54,983 nt of DNA, taken from a virus. Numbering within the stretch: position 1 is the first letter of the stretch; every line of letters starts with the position of its first letter. Positions 26,960 through 34,883 of this stretch are shown in pieces. The stretch spans positions 1 through 54,983 of the IMG/VR virus record IMGVR_UViG_3300027708_000089; one strand, written 5' to 3'. Under the pieces are notes generated by a model that ran no database searches, was not told where the DNA came from, and saw nothing but the letters and a program-made list of their open reading frames with translations. Both the position numbers and the translations under genes were made by a program.

Positions 26960-28330
26960 TTAATTAGTTCTATAATCTACTGGCATTAGCATTCCGTCAA
27001 TACAGATACTGCTAGCGAAATATTCGGAGATTCCGTCTACATACATTGTATAAACAATTGTCGTTGGACTAAAATACTTTGCTCGGATTGTTGTAAATTC
27101 TTCAGTTCCATTTTCAGTTATTAGAATATCACCAATGTTTATTTTGTCATATTGCACTTGATGTGGAGCAAGACCATTGGCCTTGCGGTTCAAATAAGAA
27201 TCAGGTTCAACACATTTCCATCCTGCCGTGGTCTTGATCAAATGATCGCCAGTGATTTCGAGATGTTCGTTAATTACCCAAATCCATCTATGTTCCAGAA
27301 CTGACCTTCTTAATTTTACCACATTAGAAATGCCATTTGTAGTGAGTACAGTATCACCTACTACTATATCTTCTACAACTTTTAATGTACCATCACCCAT
27401 TCTGATCAATGTTCCAGCAGTAACACACACTGCCGCACCACAACTGCCGCCATCGCCGCCGGTGCCACAACCTCCTCCAGGGCCGCCATCGCCGCCGGTG
27501 CCACCCCAATCATAGCTTGGATTATACACATCAAAAACTGGGGCACTATTAATTGCATATAAATTAGTGATATTTTTAACTACGCTACTACCGCCCAACG
27601 TAAAATGTAAAGATACTGCTGAAGTGTAGGTCCCAATTGCCGAAGTCACATTGTTGTAGTCCATCGAAAATACCTGTGTTCCTCCGCCCGGAGTCACAGT
27701 GATCATTTGGTCTAAATTAGAAGTGAATAATATGCTTCCGGTAGGAGTAGTGCTCGGAGGCCCACTCATTACCAAAATACTTTCGTTTTTAACAGAAATG
27801 ATTGTTTGCCCAGAATATCCATTGCCAGATGCCGTCCAGCCTGCTGACAAACCCAGCGTGTTTTCTAATATCAACAATTGTTCGGGAGGTGTGAACGTAA
27901 TATTAGACGAACCAATTACCAATGGTATACTCGGAACCGGATCTGTACTCAGCTGAACCCATGTAGTGCCACTGGTAGCGACTACCGTAGGACCAGTAAA
28001 ATTTTCTCCAGATACTGCATACCCTGCTGAAATATCTGTATTGTTGCTCAATTTCATATAGTAGATGCCAGATGAAACAACGTTACCTTGGTAGGTTTTG
28101 ATCACATCTGTTACTAGCCCTACATAAGGTTTGGAGCTAGTTCTAATAGTGGAAGAGCCTTGAAAGTCGTCATAGGGTGCAGAGCTCCATGGAATTTGCC
28201 AATTTGGCCAATCAGATAACTGTAAATGATGCTGTATTTGAGTAAGATTGGTAGCAATCGTTATGTAATTAAGGACCGCAGGAAGAACAGGGTCGTTATT
28301 GATGATGGTGTAGGTGAAAATGCTGGCCAT
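26960..28330 (-). CDS. Fibre-like protein ending in a Hint (hedgehog/intein) domain
   Basis: 456 aa from the ATG at 28330; the upstream in-frame TTG lies inside the preceding gene. Residues about 1-275 are beta-rich structural sequence. A Gly-rich hinge (about 276-298) leads to CVTAGTLIRMGDGTLKVVED, whose Cys (about residue 302) is the Hint block A nucleophile. GDHLIKTTAGWK is the block B His motif, and the protein ends within YFASSICIDGMLMP, without the usual terminal Asn/C-extein. An autoprocessing domain that cleaves or transfers the fibre part at its C-terminus, hedgehog-like, is expected from the family. Confidence 0.85.
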   Translation of the reverse strand: MASIFTYTIINNDPVLPAVLNYITIATNLTQIQHHLQLSDWPNWQIPWSSAPYDDFQGSSTIRTSSKPYVGLVTDVIKTYQGNVVSSGIYYMKLSNNTDISAGYAVSGENFTGPTVVATSGTTWVQLSTDPVPSIPLVIGSSNITFTPPEQLLILENTLGLSAGWTASGNGYSGQTIISVKNESILVMSGPPSTTPTGSILFTSNLDQMITVTPGGGTQVFSMDYNNVTSAIGTYTSAVSLHFTLGGSSVVKNITNLYAINSAPVFDVYNPSYDWGGTGGDGGPGGGCGTGGDGGSCGAAVCVTAGTLIRMGDGTLKVVEDIVVGDTVLTTNGISNVVKLRRSVLEHRWIWVINEHLEITGDHLIKTTAGWKCVEPDSYLNRKANGLAPHQVQYDKINIGDILITENGTEEFTTIRAKYFSPTTIVYTMYVDGISEYFASSICIDGMLMPVDYRTN

Positions 28331-28334
28331 TATA

Positions 28335-29168
28335 TTATACCAAGGTTGTCCAAATTCTTGTTGAGGGGTCAATTACAATGGCTGCAATATCGTTATTTCG
28401 ATAGGCAACTGTAAAGTCTAGGTATTTTCCATTTAGACTTTTGGTCACTGATACATCAATACTGATACCCGAGGTAGAAGTAGTGGCATTGTATATGTTG
28501 TTGATCGTACTGCCTGGATTATGCACTATACTGTGGCTTCTATCATAGTGCAGCACAGGCACAGCCGGATCTCCGGAACGTAGCCAATTGATAAAAGTAA
28601 ACCATTCATAGTCCGCACTGTTCAGCCCTGCACCCACACGAAATGGCAAAAAGGTAATATAACTGCCCAGGTTAAAGAAGTAGACCATGGTATCTGCTGT
28701 GGGAAACCCAACACGAACCACGTGTGTTATGTATGATTCCTGTATGCCCCACACTGTAGTTCGTGTACTGACACCCCCAGTATAGTTAATGGTGTTGGAC
28801 GTCACAGGGTCCACATAATATTCACTTTCAGCACAGGTAAATCTCCTAGATGCATCACCATTGCCGGAGTCCAGTAGAAAGTTAGATAAGTCTGTGTAAG
28901 AAGCTGGGATATCCGAAGTGATTGGCTGGCTTCGAGTACCGGTAGTGAGCTGCGTGTAGCTGCCGGTCACATGCTTGTTTATCATGTTGAGATCAGATTG
29001 GAGATTCTTCCAATCTGAAGCTCGAACCTTGTCCGATCTAGACACAGGGCGACTGGCCACATAGGGTAGTCCATAACCTTGAGGATTTAATCCCAGTATG
29101 TTAGATACGGTGGTTTGAATACTGTTGTAGTCCGAAACAAGTAGGGTGGATCCTGTGGTGGCTGTCAT
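28335..29168 (-). CDS. Phage structural protein, first of the fibre block
   Basis: 277 aa. Helical N-terminus (LLVSDYNSIQTTVSNILG, ASDWKNLQSDLNMINKHV) followed by a beta-rich body with FNLGSYITFLPFRVG and NINNIYNATTS-type strands. Such short helical heads with a sandwich body occur in neck or fibre-adaptor proteins of myoviruses; no exact family recognised. The ATG follows a CTAAATACT late-promoter-like element by 6 nt. Four bases separate it from the Hint-bearing gene. Confidence 0.65.
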   Translation of the reverse strand: MTATTGSTLLVSDYNSIQTTVSNILGLNPQGYGLPYVASRPVSRSDKVRASDWKNLQSDLNMINKHVTGSYTQLTTGTRSQPITSDIPASYTDLSNFLLDSGNGDASRRFTCAESEYYVDPVTSNTINYTGGVSTRTTVWGIQESYITHVVRVGFPTADTMVYFFNLGSYITFLPFRVGAGLNSADYEWFTFINWLRSGDPAVPVLHYDRSHSIVHNPGSTINNIYNATTSTSGISIDVSVTKSLNGKYLDFTVAYRNNDIAAIVIDPSTRIWTTLV

Positions 29169-29203
29169 AATTGAGTATTTAGCTTTTTTTATGGGTCAGT
29201 TGA

Positions 29204-29212
29204 TGCTATAAT
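29204..29212 (+). promoter_or_regulatory. Extended -10 promoter
   Basis: TG-C-TATAAT (extended -10) 32 nt before the ATG at 29245. The -35 position is only a T-tract. Confidence 0.5.
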
Positions 29213-29244
29213 TAAATACATACATAATAGGAAACATACAAACT

Positions 29245-30006
29245 ATGACCAAACGATTAGGTATTATACAGACCCGAGGCCTGGGAGACATCATGATCGC
29301 CTTGCCCATAGCCCTACACTATCATGAGCAGGGCTATCATGTACACTGGCCCATACAGGACAATTGGCTAGAGCAGTTGACCCGCCATGCGCCCTGGGTC
29401 AAATGGATTCCAGTGACCCCCGATGCTGGAGCGTTTTTCTACGACGAGCCTATGAAGCGTCTCAAGAACTTCAAGTGCGATGAGATCATATGCCTTTACC
29501 AAGCCTTGACAGGTCACCCGGAGTTCAGCGCCGAGCCCTGGTTCCAACACACGGGCTTTGACCAATACAAGTATATACGTGCAGGGGTACCCTTCAAAGA
29601 CAAGCTGCGCTTGGCTGAATGTATCACCCGAGACCACCAAAGAGAACAGGAGTTCTACGATCGTTATGCACCTCGAGATGGTCAGCCCTATGTGATCACA
29701 CACCTTGAGTCAAGCCAACAGACCGTGAGCATTGATCCGGCCCTGATACCCGCTGAGTACGCCCGTGTGGACATCACCAATGAGGGCACTGTATTTGATT
29801 GGCTAAAGCTGATCGAACACAGTGATGCAGCGATCATGACTGACAGTGTTTTTGCCAATTTGGTAGACGGTTGGGACTTCCCCAAACCAGAACGCTACTT
29901 TATTCCACAGCATCATATACAATTGACACCCACATTCCTGGGCGCTTGGACATGGTTGGAAAACAGCCAGATAAACCCTCGCAGCCGTATCTTCTCCGCG
30001 GGATAA
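29245..30006 (+). CDS. GT9-like (heptosyltransferase-type) glycosyltransferase
   Basis: 253 aa. Starts RLGIIQTRGLGDIMIALPIALHYHEQG, the Rossmann opening of ADP-heptose:LPS heptosyltransferase-type GT-B enzymes, and has VFDWLKLIEHSDAAIMTDSVFANL matching the second-domain D-S-x-x-x-H/N region. Shorter than the 320-350 aa of bacterial WaaC/WaaF. More GC-rich than the minus-strand cassette. Paired with a DUF6165 gene 6 nt downstream, a partnership also seen in bacterial glycan clusters. The heptose enzymes at 53.3-54.4 kb could make its donor (inference). Confidence 0.75.
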   Translation: MTKRLGIIQTRGLGDIMIALPIALHYHEQGYHVHWPIQDNWLEQLTRHAPWVKWIPVTPDAGAFFYDEPMKRLKNFKCDEIICLYQALTGHPEFSAEPWFQHTGFDQYKYIRAGVPFKDKLRLAECITRDHQREQEFYDRYAPRDGQPYVITHLESSQQTVSIDPALIPAEYARVDITNEGTVFDWLKLIEHSDAAIMTDSVFANLVDGWDFPKPERYFIPQHHIQLTPTFLGAWTWLENSQINPRSRIFSAG

Positions 30007-30012
30007 TAAACA

Positions 30013-30384
30013 ATGATAGTATCTGCACCAATATCAGTAGGTGAACTGATTGACAAGATCACTATACTGAAGATCAAACGAGAACGAATCCTCAGCCCTG
30101 CTAAACTAAAGAACATAGAACAGGAACTGCAATTACTTGAAGAAATACGAACAAGTTCAGGTGTGCCCAGTCTAGAAGCAGAAGAAGAACAGCTATACCT
30201 AGTCAATAATGAACTTTGGGATATAGAGAACTACAAACGTGCCTGTGAACAGGATCGGCGATTTGACTTCCTGTTCATAGAAGCTGCTCGCAATGTATAC
30301 CTAAAGAACGACCGCCGTGCTGAAATCAAACGAGAGATCAATCTCTTAACTGGTTCGACGATCCAAGAAGAAAAGAGCTATTGA
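30013..30384 (+). CDS. DUF6165 family protein
   Basis: 123 aa. N-terminus SAPISVGELIDKITILKIKRERI and the helical body NELWDIENYKRACEQDRRFDFLFIEAARNVYLKND are typical of the DUF6165 family, small all-alpha proteins found beside glycosyltransferases. Biochemical role unknown. It overlaps the convergent SGNH gene by 47 nt. Confidence 0.8.
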   Translation: MIVSAPISVGELIDKITILKIKRERILSPAKLKNIEQELQLLEEIRTSSGVPSLEAEEEQLYLVNNELWDIENYKRACEQDRRFDFLFIEAARNVYLKNDRRAEIKREINLLTGSTIQEEKSY

Positions 30385-31111
30385 GCTCTCCCAGGTCCCG
30401 AGCTATGTTACCGGCCCATATTCCAGCAGTCTCAGGTCCCGGGTGCATACGATCTCGAGCACGGTCTATTGGTGCAGTCAGCCGAGGCACGCTCCAGTTT
30501 GGATCAACCTGGGGACTCCAGGTATAGTGCAGTTGGGGGCAAGACCACAGTGCTCGCACACAGGCCAAGATCTCTCCGCTGATGGCCTGTGCATGATCAG
30601 TGTCCTTTAGGTATTCCAGTCCCAGACCTTGAGCACTCCAAGAACCTGTGTGCCGTGCAAGTTTCGAATCCAGCATACGAGTGTATCTAGAAACGTCGGG
30701 CCATATATAAACAACAGCACGAGGACGAATCCCAGCGGCAACTAGTCTAACTGTATTGATCCACTGAAATGTCCAAGAACTACCTCCCTGTCCGAGATTT
30801 ACTACAGGAATTCCCCCTAGATAAGAACTTAGATGACTACTGATGGTATCACTGTCATCAAGACCCACACCAAATGTAACACTACAGCCCAGCATGAGTA
30901 TGCTGTCATTCCAAACTATATCCTCCCACTCTGGACAACGATAATGATCACTATTGGTAGTATAAGTGATTGGACGAGCTTTCCATTGCGCACGGAAATC
31001 ACTGAGTGATGTGAAATTTTTTATGTATAATTCTCTCGTGTCAGTATCCATAAACTTTTGCACTAAAGGTTGATTTTGATAATTGCCGGTTAATAGTAGA
31101 TTAGGATTCAT
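30338..31111 (-). CDS. SGNH-fold hydrolase-like protein D
   Basis: 257 aa. SILMLGCSVTFGVGLDDSDTI is block I; VVNLGQGGSSWTFQWI block II; AVVYIWPDVSRYTRM block III area; DRMHPGPETAGIWAGNIA the catalytic His block. Closest in pattern to the SGNH half of the 18.7-kb fusion (HPGP). The 3' end overlaps the convergent DUF6165 gene by 47 nt. Confidence 0.78.
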   Translation of the reverse strand: MNPNLLLTGNYQNQPLVQKFMDTDTRELYIKNFTSLSDFRAQWKARPITYTTNSDHYRCPEWEDIVWNDSILMLGCSVTFGVGLDDSDTISSHLSSYLGGIPVVNLGQGGSSWTFQWINTVRLVAAGIRPRAVVYIWPDVSRYTRMLDSKLARHTGSWSAQGLGLEYLKDTDHAQAISGEILACVRALWSCPQLHYTWSPQVDPNWSVPRLTAPIDRARDRMHPGPETAGIWAGNIARDLGELNSSFLLGSSNQLRD

Positions 31112-31223
31112 ATATAGTATATATCATATTAGACATGGGGCAAATCAACAAATAATGGTGCGGATCGCGATATTACCAGTATCCATCCACTCTAACAGTC
31201 AACATTTGAAAGGAACTATCAGC

Positions 31224-31817
31224 ATGACTATTTACTACGTATACGCATACCTGCGTGAAGATCAATCTCCCTACTATATAGGCAAAGGTAAAGGCTATCG
31301 AGCTTGGGATAAGTCTGGACATGTCAAACGAGGAATACAACTTCCTCCAGATCGCTCTCGTATAATAATACTACAAGAAAGTCTTACTAATGAACAAGCT
31401 ATGGATTTGGAAACAGAGCTTATTAAACATTACGGACGTAAAGATCTAGGCACGGGCATACTACATAACAAAACAGACGGCGGAGTCAATCCTATACTAT
31501 ACGGAGAGGCCAATGGTATGACTGGTAAAAAGCATAGTGAAGAAACACTCTCTGCTATTAGTAATAGTCTTAAAGGGCGTAAGCATACAAAGAGTATATG
31601 TGTGTTGTGTGCCAAAGAGTATGCTCCTCAGTATATGAGTAAACATATACGTAAAGATCATCCAGAAAGCACCCTACTAGAAGACACCAGGAAATACAAG
31701 TGTGTTAGCTGTAGTGGGCTATTTGTAAGTGAGAATAGTTTACGATCACACACTGTTAGAGTTCATATACGTAAGAAAACCCCGCTAGAGACGATCAATG
31801 ATCGGTGTGCAGCGTAG
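31224..31817 (+). CDS. GIY-YIG endonuclease with C-terminal zinc fingers
   Basis: 197 aa. TIYYVYAYLREDQSPYYIGKGKGYRAW is the GIY-YIG core, with RSRIIILQESLTNEQAMDLETELIKHYGR giving the catalytic Glu region. A NUMOD3-like KKHSEETLSAISNSLKGRKH follows at about residues 100-119, then two C2H2-like fingers: CVLCAKEYAPQYMSKHIRKDH and CVSCSGLFVSENSLRSHTVRVH. Shine-Dalgarno AAAGGA. The 5' leader and first codons resemble those of the nuclease at 9987. The 3' end of the ORF runs into the first copy of a direct repeat. Confidence 0.88.
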   Translation: MTIYYVYAYLREDQSPYYIGKGKGYRAWDKSGHVKRGIQLPPDRSRIIILQESLTNEQAMDLETELIKHYGRKDLGTGILHNKTDGGVNPILYGEANGMTGKKHSEETLSAISNSLKGRKHTKSICVLCAKEYAPQYMSKHIRKDHPESTLLEDTRKYKCVSCSGLFVSENSLRSHTVRVHIRKKTPLETINDRCAA

Positions 31818-31904
31818 TACACTCGATACAACAAAACCCCGCTGGAGCCCTACTTGGTATATTGTATATACTACTGTACCCTATATAAGAAAACCCCGCT
31901 AGAG
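31773..31904 (+). repeat. Three direct repeats, core AAAACCCCGCTRGAG
   Basis: Copies at 31773-31790, 31831-31847 and 31887-31904, about 57 nt apart. The first lies inside the endonuclease C-terminal codons. Possible protein-binding sites or nuclease target remnants. Confidence 0.7.
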
Positions 31905-32103
31905 TGGTGAGAGAATGGTGGGGCCTTTTGAAAAACCATTTGAGCATTACCCCTCCACCCCACCCTGACCCCACGATACTACACTATAAAATCACGCTGA
32001 ATCCACCGTAAAACCGTGCCAAAAAGCCACAGAATCCACCGAAAATCCACAATATTTCCACCGTTTTGACACCGTTTTTGAACCTTTTCCACGGTGATCT
32101 CAC
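31905..32103. repeat. Noncoding tract with TCCAC(C)G cluster
   Basis: No ORF of substance. TCCAC motifs at about 32002, 32035, 32046, 32057 and 32088, several as TCCACCG, in an AT-rich context with interspersed CCGTTTT runs. They look like iterons or accessory-protein boxes; a replication origin is possible but unproven. Confidence 0.45.
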
Positions 32104-32132
32104 TTGCTCAAACCCTAGATCCGTGCTATAAT
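32104..32132 (+). promoter_or_regulatory. Promoter of the tRNA-Ile/Met gene
   Basis: TTGCTC, 17-nt spacer, TATAAT with TGC just before (extended -10). The stretch GATCCGTGCTATAAT is identical to the promoter of the second tRNA. Confidence 0.8.
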
Positions 32133-32164
32133 AAGTACATACACTGTATAACATATAGACTATG

Positions 32165-32264
<100 letters not shown>

Positions 32265-32289
32265 TATACACTATACATATACACACTAT

Positions 32290-32660
32290 ACACACTATAC
32301 AAACCGTAGGCTAAGAGATATATACTGTACAACGAGATCAGGAGCTATGAGTCTGGGAGATCTCTGAAGGCAGGTGAGGCAAGTTATAGACAAACCGCAG
32401 TCTGGCCGAATCCAAAACCATTAACTCATAGTGGTAAGGGCTCATTATCGAGAGATAATAGGAATAATTGGAGCGGGATCCAATACTGACACCTGCGTAT
32501 ATTGGATACTGATTATAGGGATAATGTTTTTGGGCATTATCCCTATTATCTTTAGACCTTTTACTACGTAGAATCGACTTTATTAAAGCATAATGCGTTT
32601 GCGGCCTCTATGCGCATTATGGGATAATATTATCGGTCGGTTTCTCTGTAGTAAAAGGTT
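32290..32660 (+). ncRNA. Candidate structured noncoding RNA downstream of tRNA
   Basis: About 370 nt with no plausible ORF but many perfect inverted repeats: CTATGAGT/ACTCATAG (32344/32424), ATTATC-GAGA-GATAAT with a GNRA-type loop (about 32451), ATCCAATA/TATTGGAT, a 12-bp hairpin at 32515-32546, CATAATGCG/CGCATTATG (32589/32613), and a 12-bp enclosing pair ACCTTTTACTAC/GTAGTAAAAGGT (32556/32648). It lies between the tRNA and a convergent gene. It could be a regulatory RNA, a complex terminator or a replication element. No match to tmRNA or RNase P motifs was seen. Confidence 0.45.
32515..32546. terminator. 12-bp hairpin, probable terminator
   Basis: ATAGGGATAATG and CATTATCCCTAT pair perfectly around an 8-nt loop. 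It is followed by TATCTTT, a weak U-tract. Confidence 0.5.
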
Positions 32661-32665
32661 CGTGT

Positions 32666-32962
32666 TTAACTGCAAGTAAACATATTAGCGGGGATTAACC
32701 GATTATCCTCTATATACTTTAACACAGTATAAAAGTGCTCTCTGGGGCAAGTATCCTGTCGCATAATGCTCTCGTGTAATACTGCTGCATCTAGTGTGCT
32801 ATTAAACACTTGTAGTGCTGCGACATTATGTGCAATGTCATCTGCACACATTTTAAACATAATAAAGTCCGTTTCATTCTCATCATAAAACGCTACAGTA
32901 TTAACAAGTGGGAGCATTAACTTATTAATAGCTACTGCATGTGTTTTAGTTACTCGTGCCAT
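32666..32962 (-). CDS. Small hypothetical protein
   Basis: 98 aa from the ATG at 32962, chosen for its AAGGAAATTAAA ribosome site. MARVTKTHAVAINKLMLP with a helical body (MCADDIAHNVAALQVFNSTLDAAVLHESIM). No family recognised. Second gene of a two-gene minus operon with the next entry. Confidence 0.65.
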   Translation of the reverse strand: MARVTKTHAVAINKLMLPLVNTVAFYDENETDFIMFKMCADDIAHNVAALQVFNSTLDAAVLHESIMRQDTCPREHFYTVLKYIEDNRLIPANMFTCS

Positions 32963-32975
32963 TTTAATTTCCTTT

Positions 32976-33236
32976 TTAAACAAACTCTACATAATCGGTA
33001 CGCATTACCTGTTTAGCTTGTGCTATAATGCGTAGTTTATCTTGTTGTAATGTCTCATATGCAATATCTCCACTTACATAAGCACATTTTGCTTGTGTAG
33101 GAAATACGTGTACAATATCTCCATTATCTTTTTCTTTTATGTGTACATTAAATGCAAATATAATCTTATATGTTTCTTTATCTTTATAATAAATTACTTT
33201 TGCTTTTGCAATATTGGCAGTTTTAATATTACTCAT
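32976..33236 (-). CDS. Small hypothetical protein
   Basis: 86 aa, Lys-rich with alternating strands (KVIYYKDKETYKIIFAFNVHIKEKDNGDIVHVF). AAAGGAAGC Shine-Dalgarno. Driven by the minus promoter at 33262-33290, which is divergent from the array on the plus strand. No function assigned. Confidence 0.65.
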   Translation of the reverse strand: MSNIKTANIAKAKVIYYKDKETYKIIFAFNVHIKEKDNGDIVHVFPTQAKCAYVSGDIAYETLQQDKLRIIAQAKQVMRTDYVEFV

Positions 33237-33261
33237 TACGCTTCCTTTTTAGTGTAAGCGT

Positions 33262-33290
33262 ATTATAACACCGTTTTGCAGTGCCGTCAA
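33262..33290 (-). promoter_or_regulatory. Sigma-70 promoter, leftward
   Basis: Minus strand TTGACG (33285-33290), 17-nt spacer ending GTGT, TATAAT (33262-33267). Same style as the rightward array. Confidence 0.85.
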
Positions 33291-33326
33291 GTGTGGCTTT
33301 TTATACACGGCCTGTGTGTAGGGGTA

Positions 33327-33355
33327 TTGACAAAGTGGCAAAAGTGTTGTATAAT
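33327..33355 (+). promoter_or_regulatory. Array promoter 1
   Basis: TTGACA, 17-nt spacer with GTGGCAAAAGTG, TATAAT. Drives the 54-aa gene. Confidence 0.9.
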
Positions 33356-33379
33356 ACAGTTACACTAAAAGGAGCTTAG

Positions 33380-33544
33380 ATGAAGACATTTTACTACACA
33401 CAAACAGTTGTTTATAGCTTGCAAATAGAGGCAGAGTCCGCTGAGGCAGCAGACGCTATTGCCTACGCTACAGAGGTAGATAGTGTGGGCGTAGTAGGAC
33501 AGCATAGCGAGTGGCAAGAGGACGGCTACGCAGAGACCGAGTAA
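33380..33544 (+). CDS. 54-aa acidic micro-protein
   Basis: Below many length cut-offs. MKTFYYTQTVVYSLQIEAESA followed by an Ala/Glu-rich helix and HSEWQEDGYAETE. AAAGGAGC Shine-Dalgarno and an immediately upstream sigma-70 promoter support it. Similar in style to phage proteins with a beta-strand then DAIAYA-type helix. Function unknown. Confidence 0.7.
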   Translation: MKTFYYTQTVVYSLQIEAESAEAADAIAYATEVDSVGVVGQHSEWQEDGYAETE

Positions 33545-33560
33545 AGTGTAGGGTCTTTGG

Positions 33561-33589
33561 TTGACACACTGGTAAAACCATGTTATAAT
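33561..33589 (+). promoter_or_regulatory. Array promoter 2 (TGGTAAAACCA dyad)
   Basis: TTGACA, spacer containing TGGTAAAACCA, TATAAT. The next gene's ATG falls 6 nt after the -10, at the expected start of transcription. Confidence 0.92.
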
Positions 33590-33594
33590 ACACT

Positions 33595-33933
33595 ATGACA
33601 CAGACAAACACACTACGCAAAAAGAGAGCGGACCGCAACCACATCATCTATGAGCTTGTGGTCAATGGGCTCAACTACATAGGTGTCACAGCCAAGACTG
33701 AAAGCACTGTGAACAAGAGTGTATTGGCTCGAGCTGCCAAGCACTTCTACCGTGCCAAGACTGAAGACAAGAACTGGCTTCTGTGTGCTGAGTTGCGTAA
33801 GCTGAACGACAAGAGCGAGATAGAGGTCTACGTACACGAGGTGATCCGTGGCAAGGCGGCTGCTCATCGTCGTGAGGTTGAGATCCGTAGAATGGTTAAG
33901 CCTGTTCTGAATACTGATGTCCGTGGAGATTGA
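33595..33933 (+). CDS. GIY-YIG-like small protein, apparently leaderless
   Basis: 112 aa, basic. HIIYELVVNGLNYIGVTAKTES at about residues 16-37 matches the GIY-YIG core pattern; ELRKLNDKSEIEVYVHEVIRG and RREVEIRRMVKPVLNTD follow, with Glu in the catalytic position. No separate DNA-binding domain. No Shine-Dalgarno and no later in-frame start near the N-terminus, so translation from a leaderless mRNA is implied. Confidence 0.75.
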   Translation: MTQTNTLRKKRADRNHIIYELVVNGLNYIGVTAKTESTVNKSVLARAAKHFYRAKTEDKNWLLCAELRKLNDKSEIEVYVHEVIRGKAAAHRREVEIRRMVKPVLNTDVRGD

Positions 33934-33944
33934 ACGGGCTTTGG

Positions 33945-33973
33945 TTGACAAACTGGTAAAACCATGTTATAAT
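33945..33973 (+). promoter_or_regulatory. Array promoter 3 (TGGTAAAACCA dyad)
   Basis: TTGACA, 17-nt spacer with TGGTAAAACCA, TATAAT. Confidence 0.92.
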
Positions 33974-34001
33974 ACTCACATACACTAACAAGGAGCGTAC
34001 T

Positions 34002-34496
34002 ATGAATGCATCACTGAACATCAACACTTATACCGCAGACGGGTTTGTCAAGGTATGTGATGTGGCTAGGGATACTGAGAACCGTTGGTTCTACGAGAAC
34101 ATCAACGAGGCCATGATGTTCAGTGATCACCGCAGTTGGGTCTACTTCGTTGTAGTAGATGACGAGATTGTCAAAGTGGGCGAGACTGGCAATCCGTTGG
34201 GTGTACGCATGAAGACCAGCAATCAGCCCAAGTATGGTACTGAAGGACGCTTTGGACGCTATCGTGCAGGAGATGCCACTGACTGGTTCATTCGCGATGA
34301 ACTGCGGAGAGAAGTGCGCGAAGGTCGTGTCACACTGTGGGCCCGGCGTTGCGAAATGGTGTCGTTGACTGTGTCTGTAGCTGGGTGCGAAGACTCCACA
34401 ATGACCAGCTTCCACAAAGATCTTGAGATGAGGTACCTGGACTATATCTTTAGCCAAACGGGCAATCTGCCTCGTTTGAACAAAGCCCGCAAATAA
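34002..34496 (+). CDS. GIY-YIG/T5orf172-like protein
   Basis: 164 aa. WVYFVVVDDEIVKVGETGNPLGVRM at about residues 47-71 has the shape of a T5orf172/GIY-YIG nuclease core (Y-F ... VKVGET), then GRYRAGDATDWFIRDELRREV and FHKDLEMRYLDYIF with a possible catalytic Glu. AAGGAGC Shine-Dalgarno. Could be an endonuclease acting on host DNA or a degenerate relative. Confidence 0.65.
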   Translation: MNASLNINTYTADGFVKVCDVARDTENRWFYENINEAMMFSDHRSWVYFVVVDDEIVKVGETGNPLGVRMKTSNQPKYGTEGRFGRYRAGDATDWFIRDELRREVREGRVTLWARRCEMVSLTVSVAGCEDSTMTSFHKDLEMRYLDYIFSQTGNLPRLNKARK

Positions 34497-34504
34497 CCCA
34501 TCGG

Positions 34505-34534
34505 TTGACAAGGTCATTGAATTCGTGTTATAAT
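34505..34534 (+). promoter_or_regulatory. Array promoter 4 (18-nt spacer)
   Basis: TTGACA, 18-nt spacer, TATAAT. No TGGTAAAACC core. Confidence 0.85.
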
Positions 34535-34573
34535 ACACACATGAACAAAACACAAACACAAAAAGGAACAACC

Positions 34574-34852
34574 ATGCAACAATACACCCTGTACGTCTAC
34601 AAGCAGGATCGCCGTTGCCGGTCAGGCGAGCGGCTGGTTCATACCAGTGTATGGCGTGACCATACGTCACAGCGCTCGGAGCGAGAGATGCGAGAGATCG
34701 CACTCGATGCCTACTCAGGACCTGTTGCAAGGTTCGAGTTCGTGCCCACCATCAAGCGGGTACGCAACCTGATGAGCGGGGAGATGGTGGAGATCCCACA
34801 TGATACACCACGTGCATGTGATCCATCAAGTGAATTGTTTTGGTCAATGTGA
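34574..34852 (+). CDS. Hypothetical basic/acidic small protein
   Basis: 92 aa from the ATG at 34574, preceded by AAAGGAAC. An in-frame ATG at 34541, exactly at the expected transcript start, would add 11 residues (MNKTQTQKGTT). The body has YTLYVYKQDRRCRSGERLVH and ends DPSSELFWSM. No family recognised. Confidence 0.65.
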   Translation: MQQYTLYVYKQDRRCRSGERLVHTSVWRDHTSQRSEREMREIALDAYSGPVARFEFVPTIKRVRNLMSGEMVEIPHDTPRACDPSSELFWSM

Positions 34853-34854
34853 GG

Positions 34855-34883
34855 TTGACAACATGGTAAAACCATGTTATAAT
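34855..34883 (+). promoter_or_regulatory. Array promoter 5 (perfect 8-bp dyad)
   Basis: TTGACA, 17-nt spacer, TATAAT. AACATGGT-AAA-ACCATGTT is an exact inverted repeat filling the spacer and touching both hexamers. Confidence 0.93.

Noticed and set aside
32290-32660. tmRNA or RNase P RNA
   Set aside because: No tRNA-like ends with a tag ORF and no conserved RNase P core sequences were seen.
34011-34730. 239-aa minus-strand ORF
   Set aside because: It lies antisense to two promoter-led plus-strand genes with Shine-Dalgarno sites and reads across an intergenic promoter.
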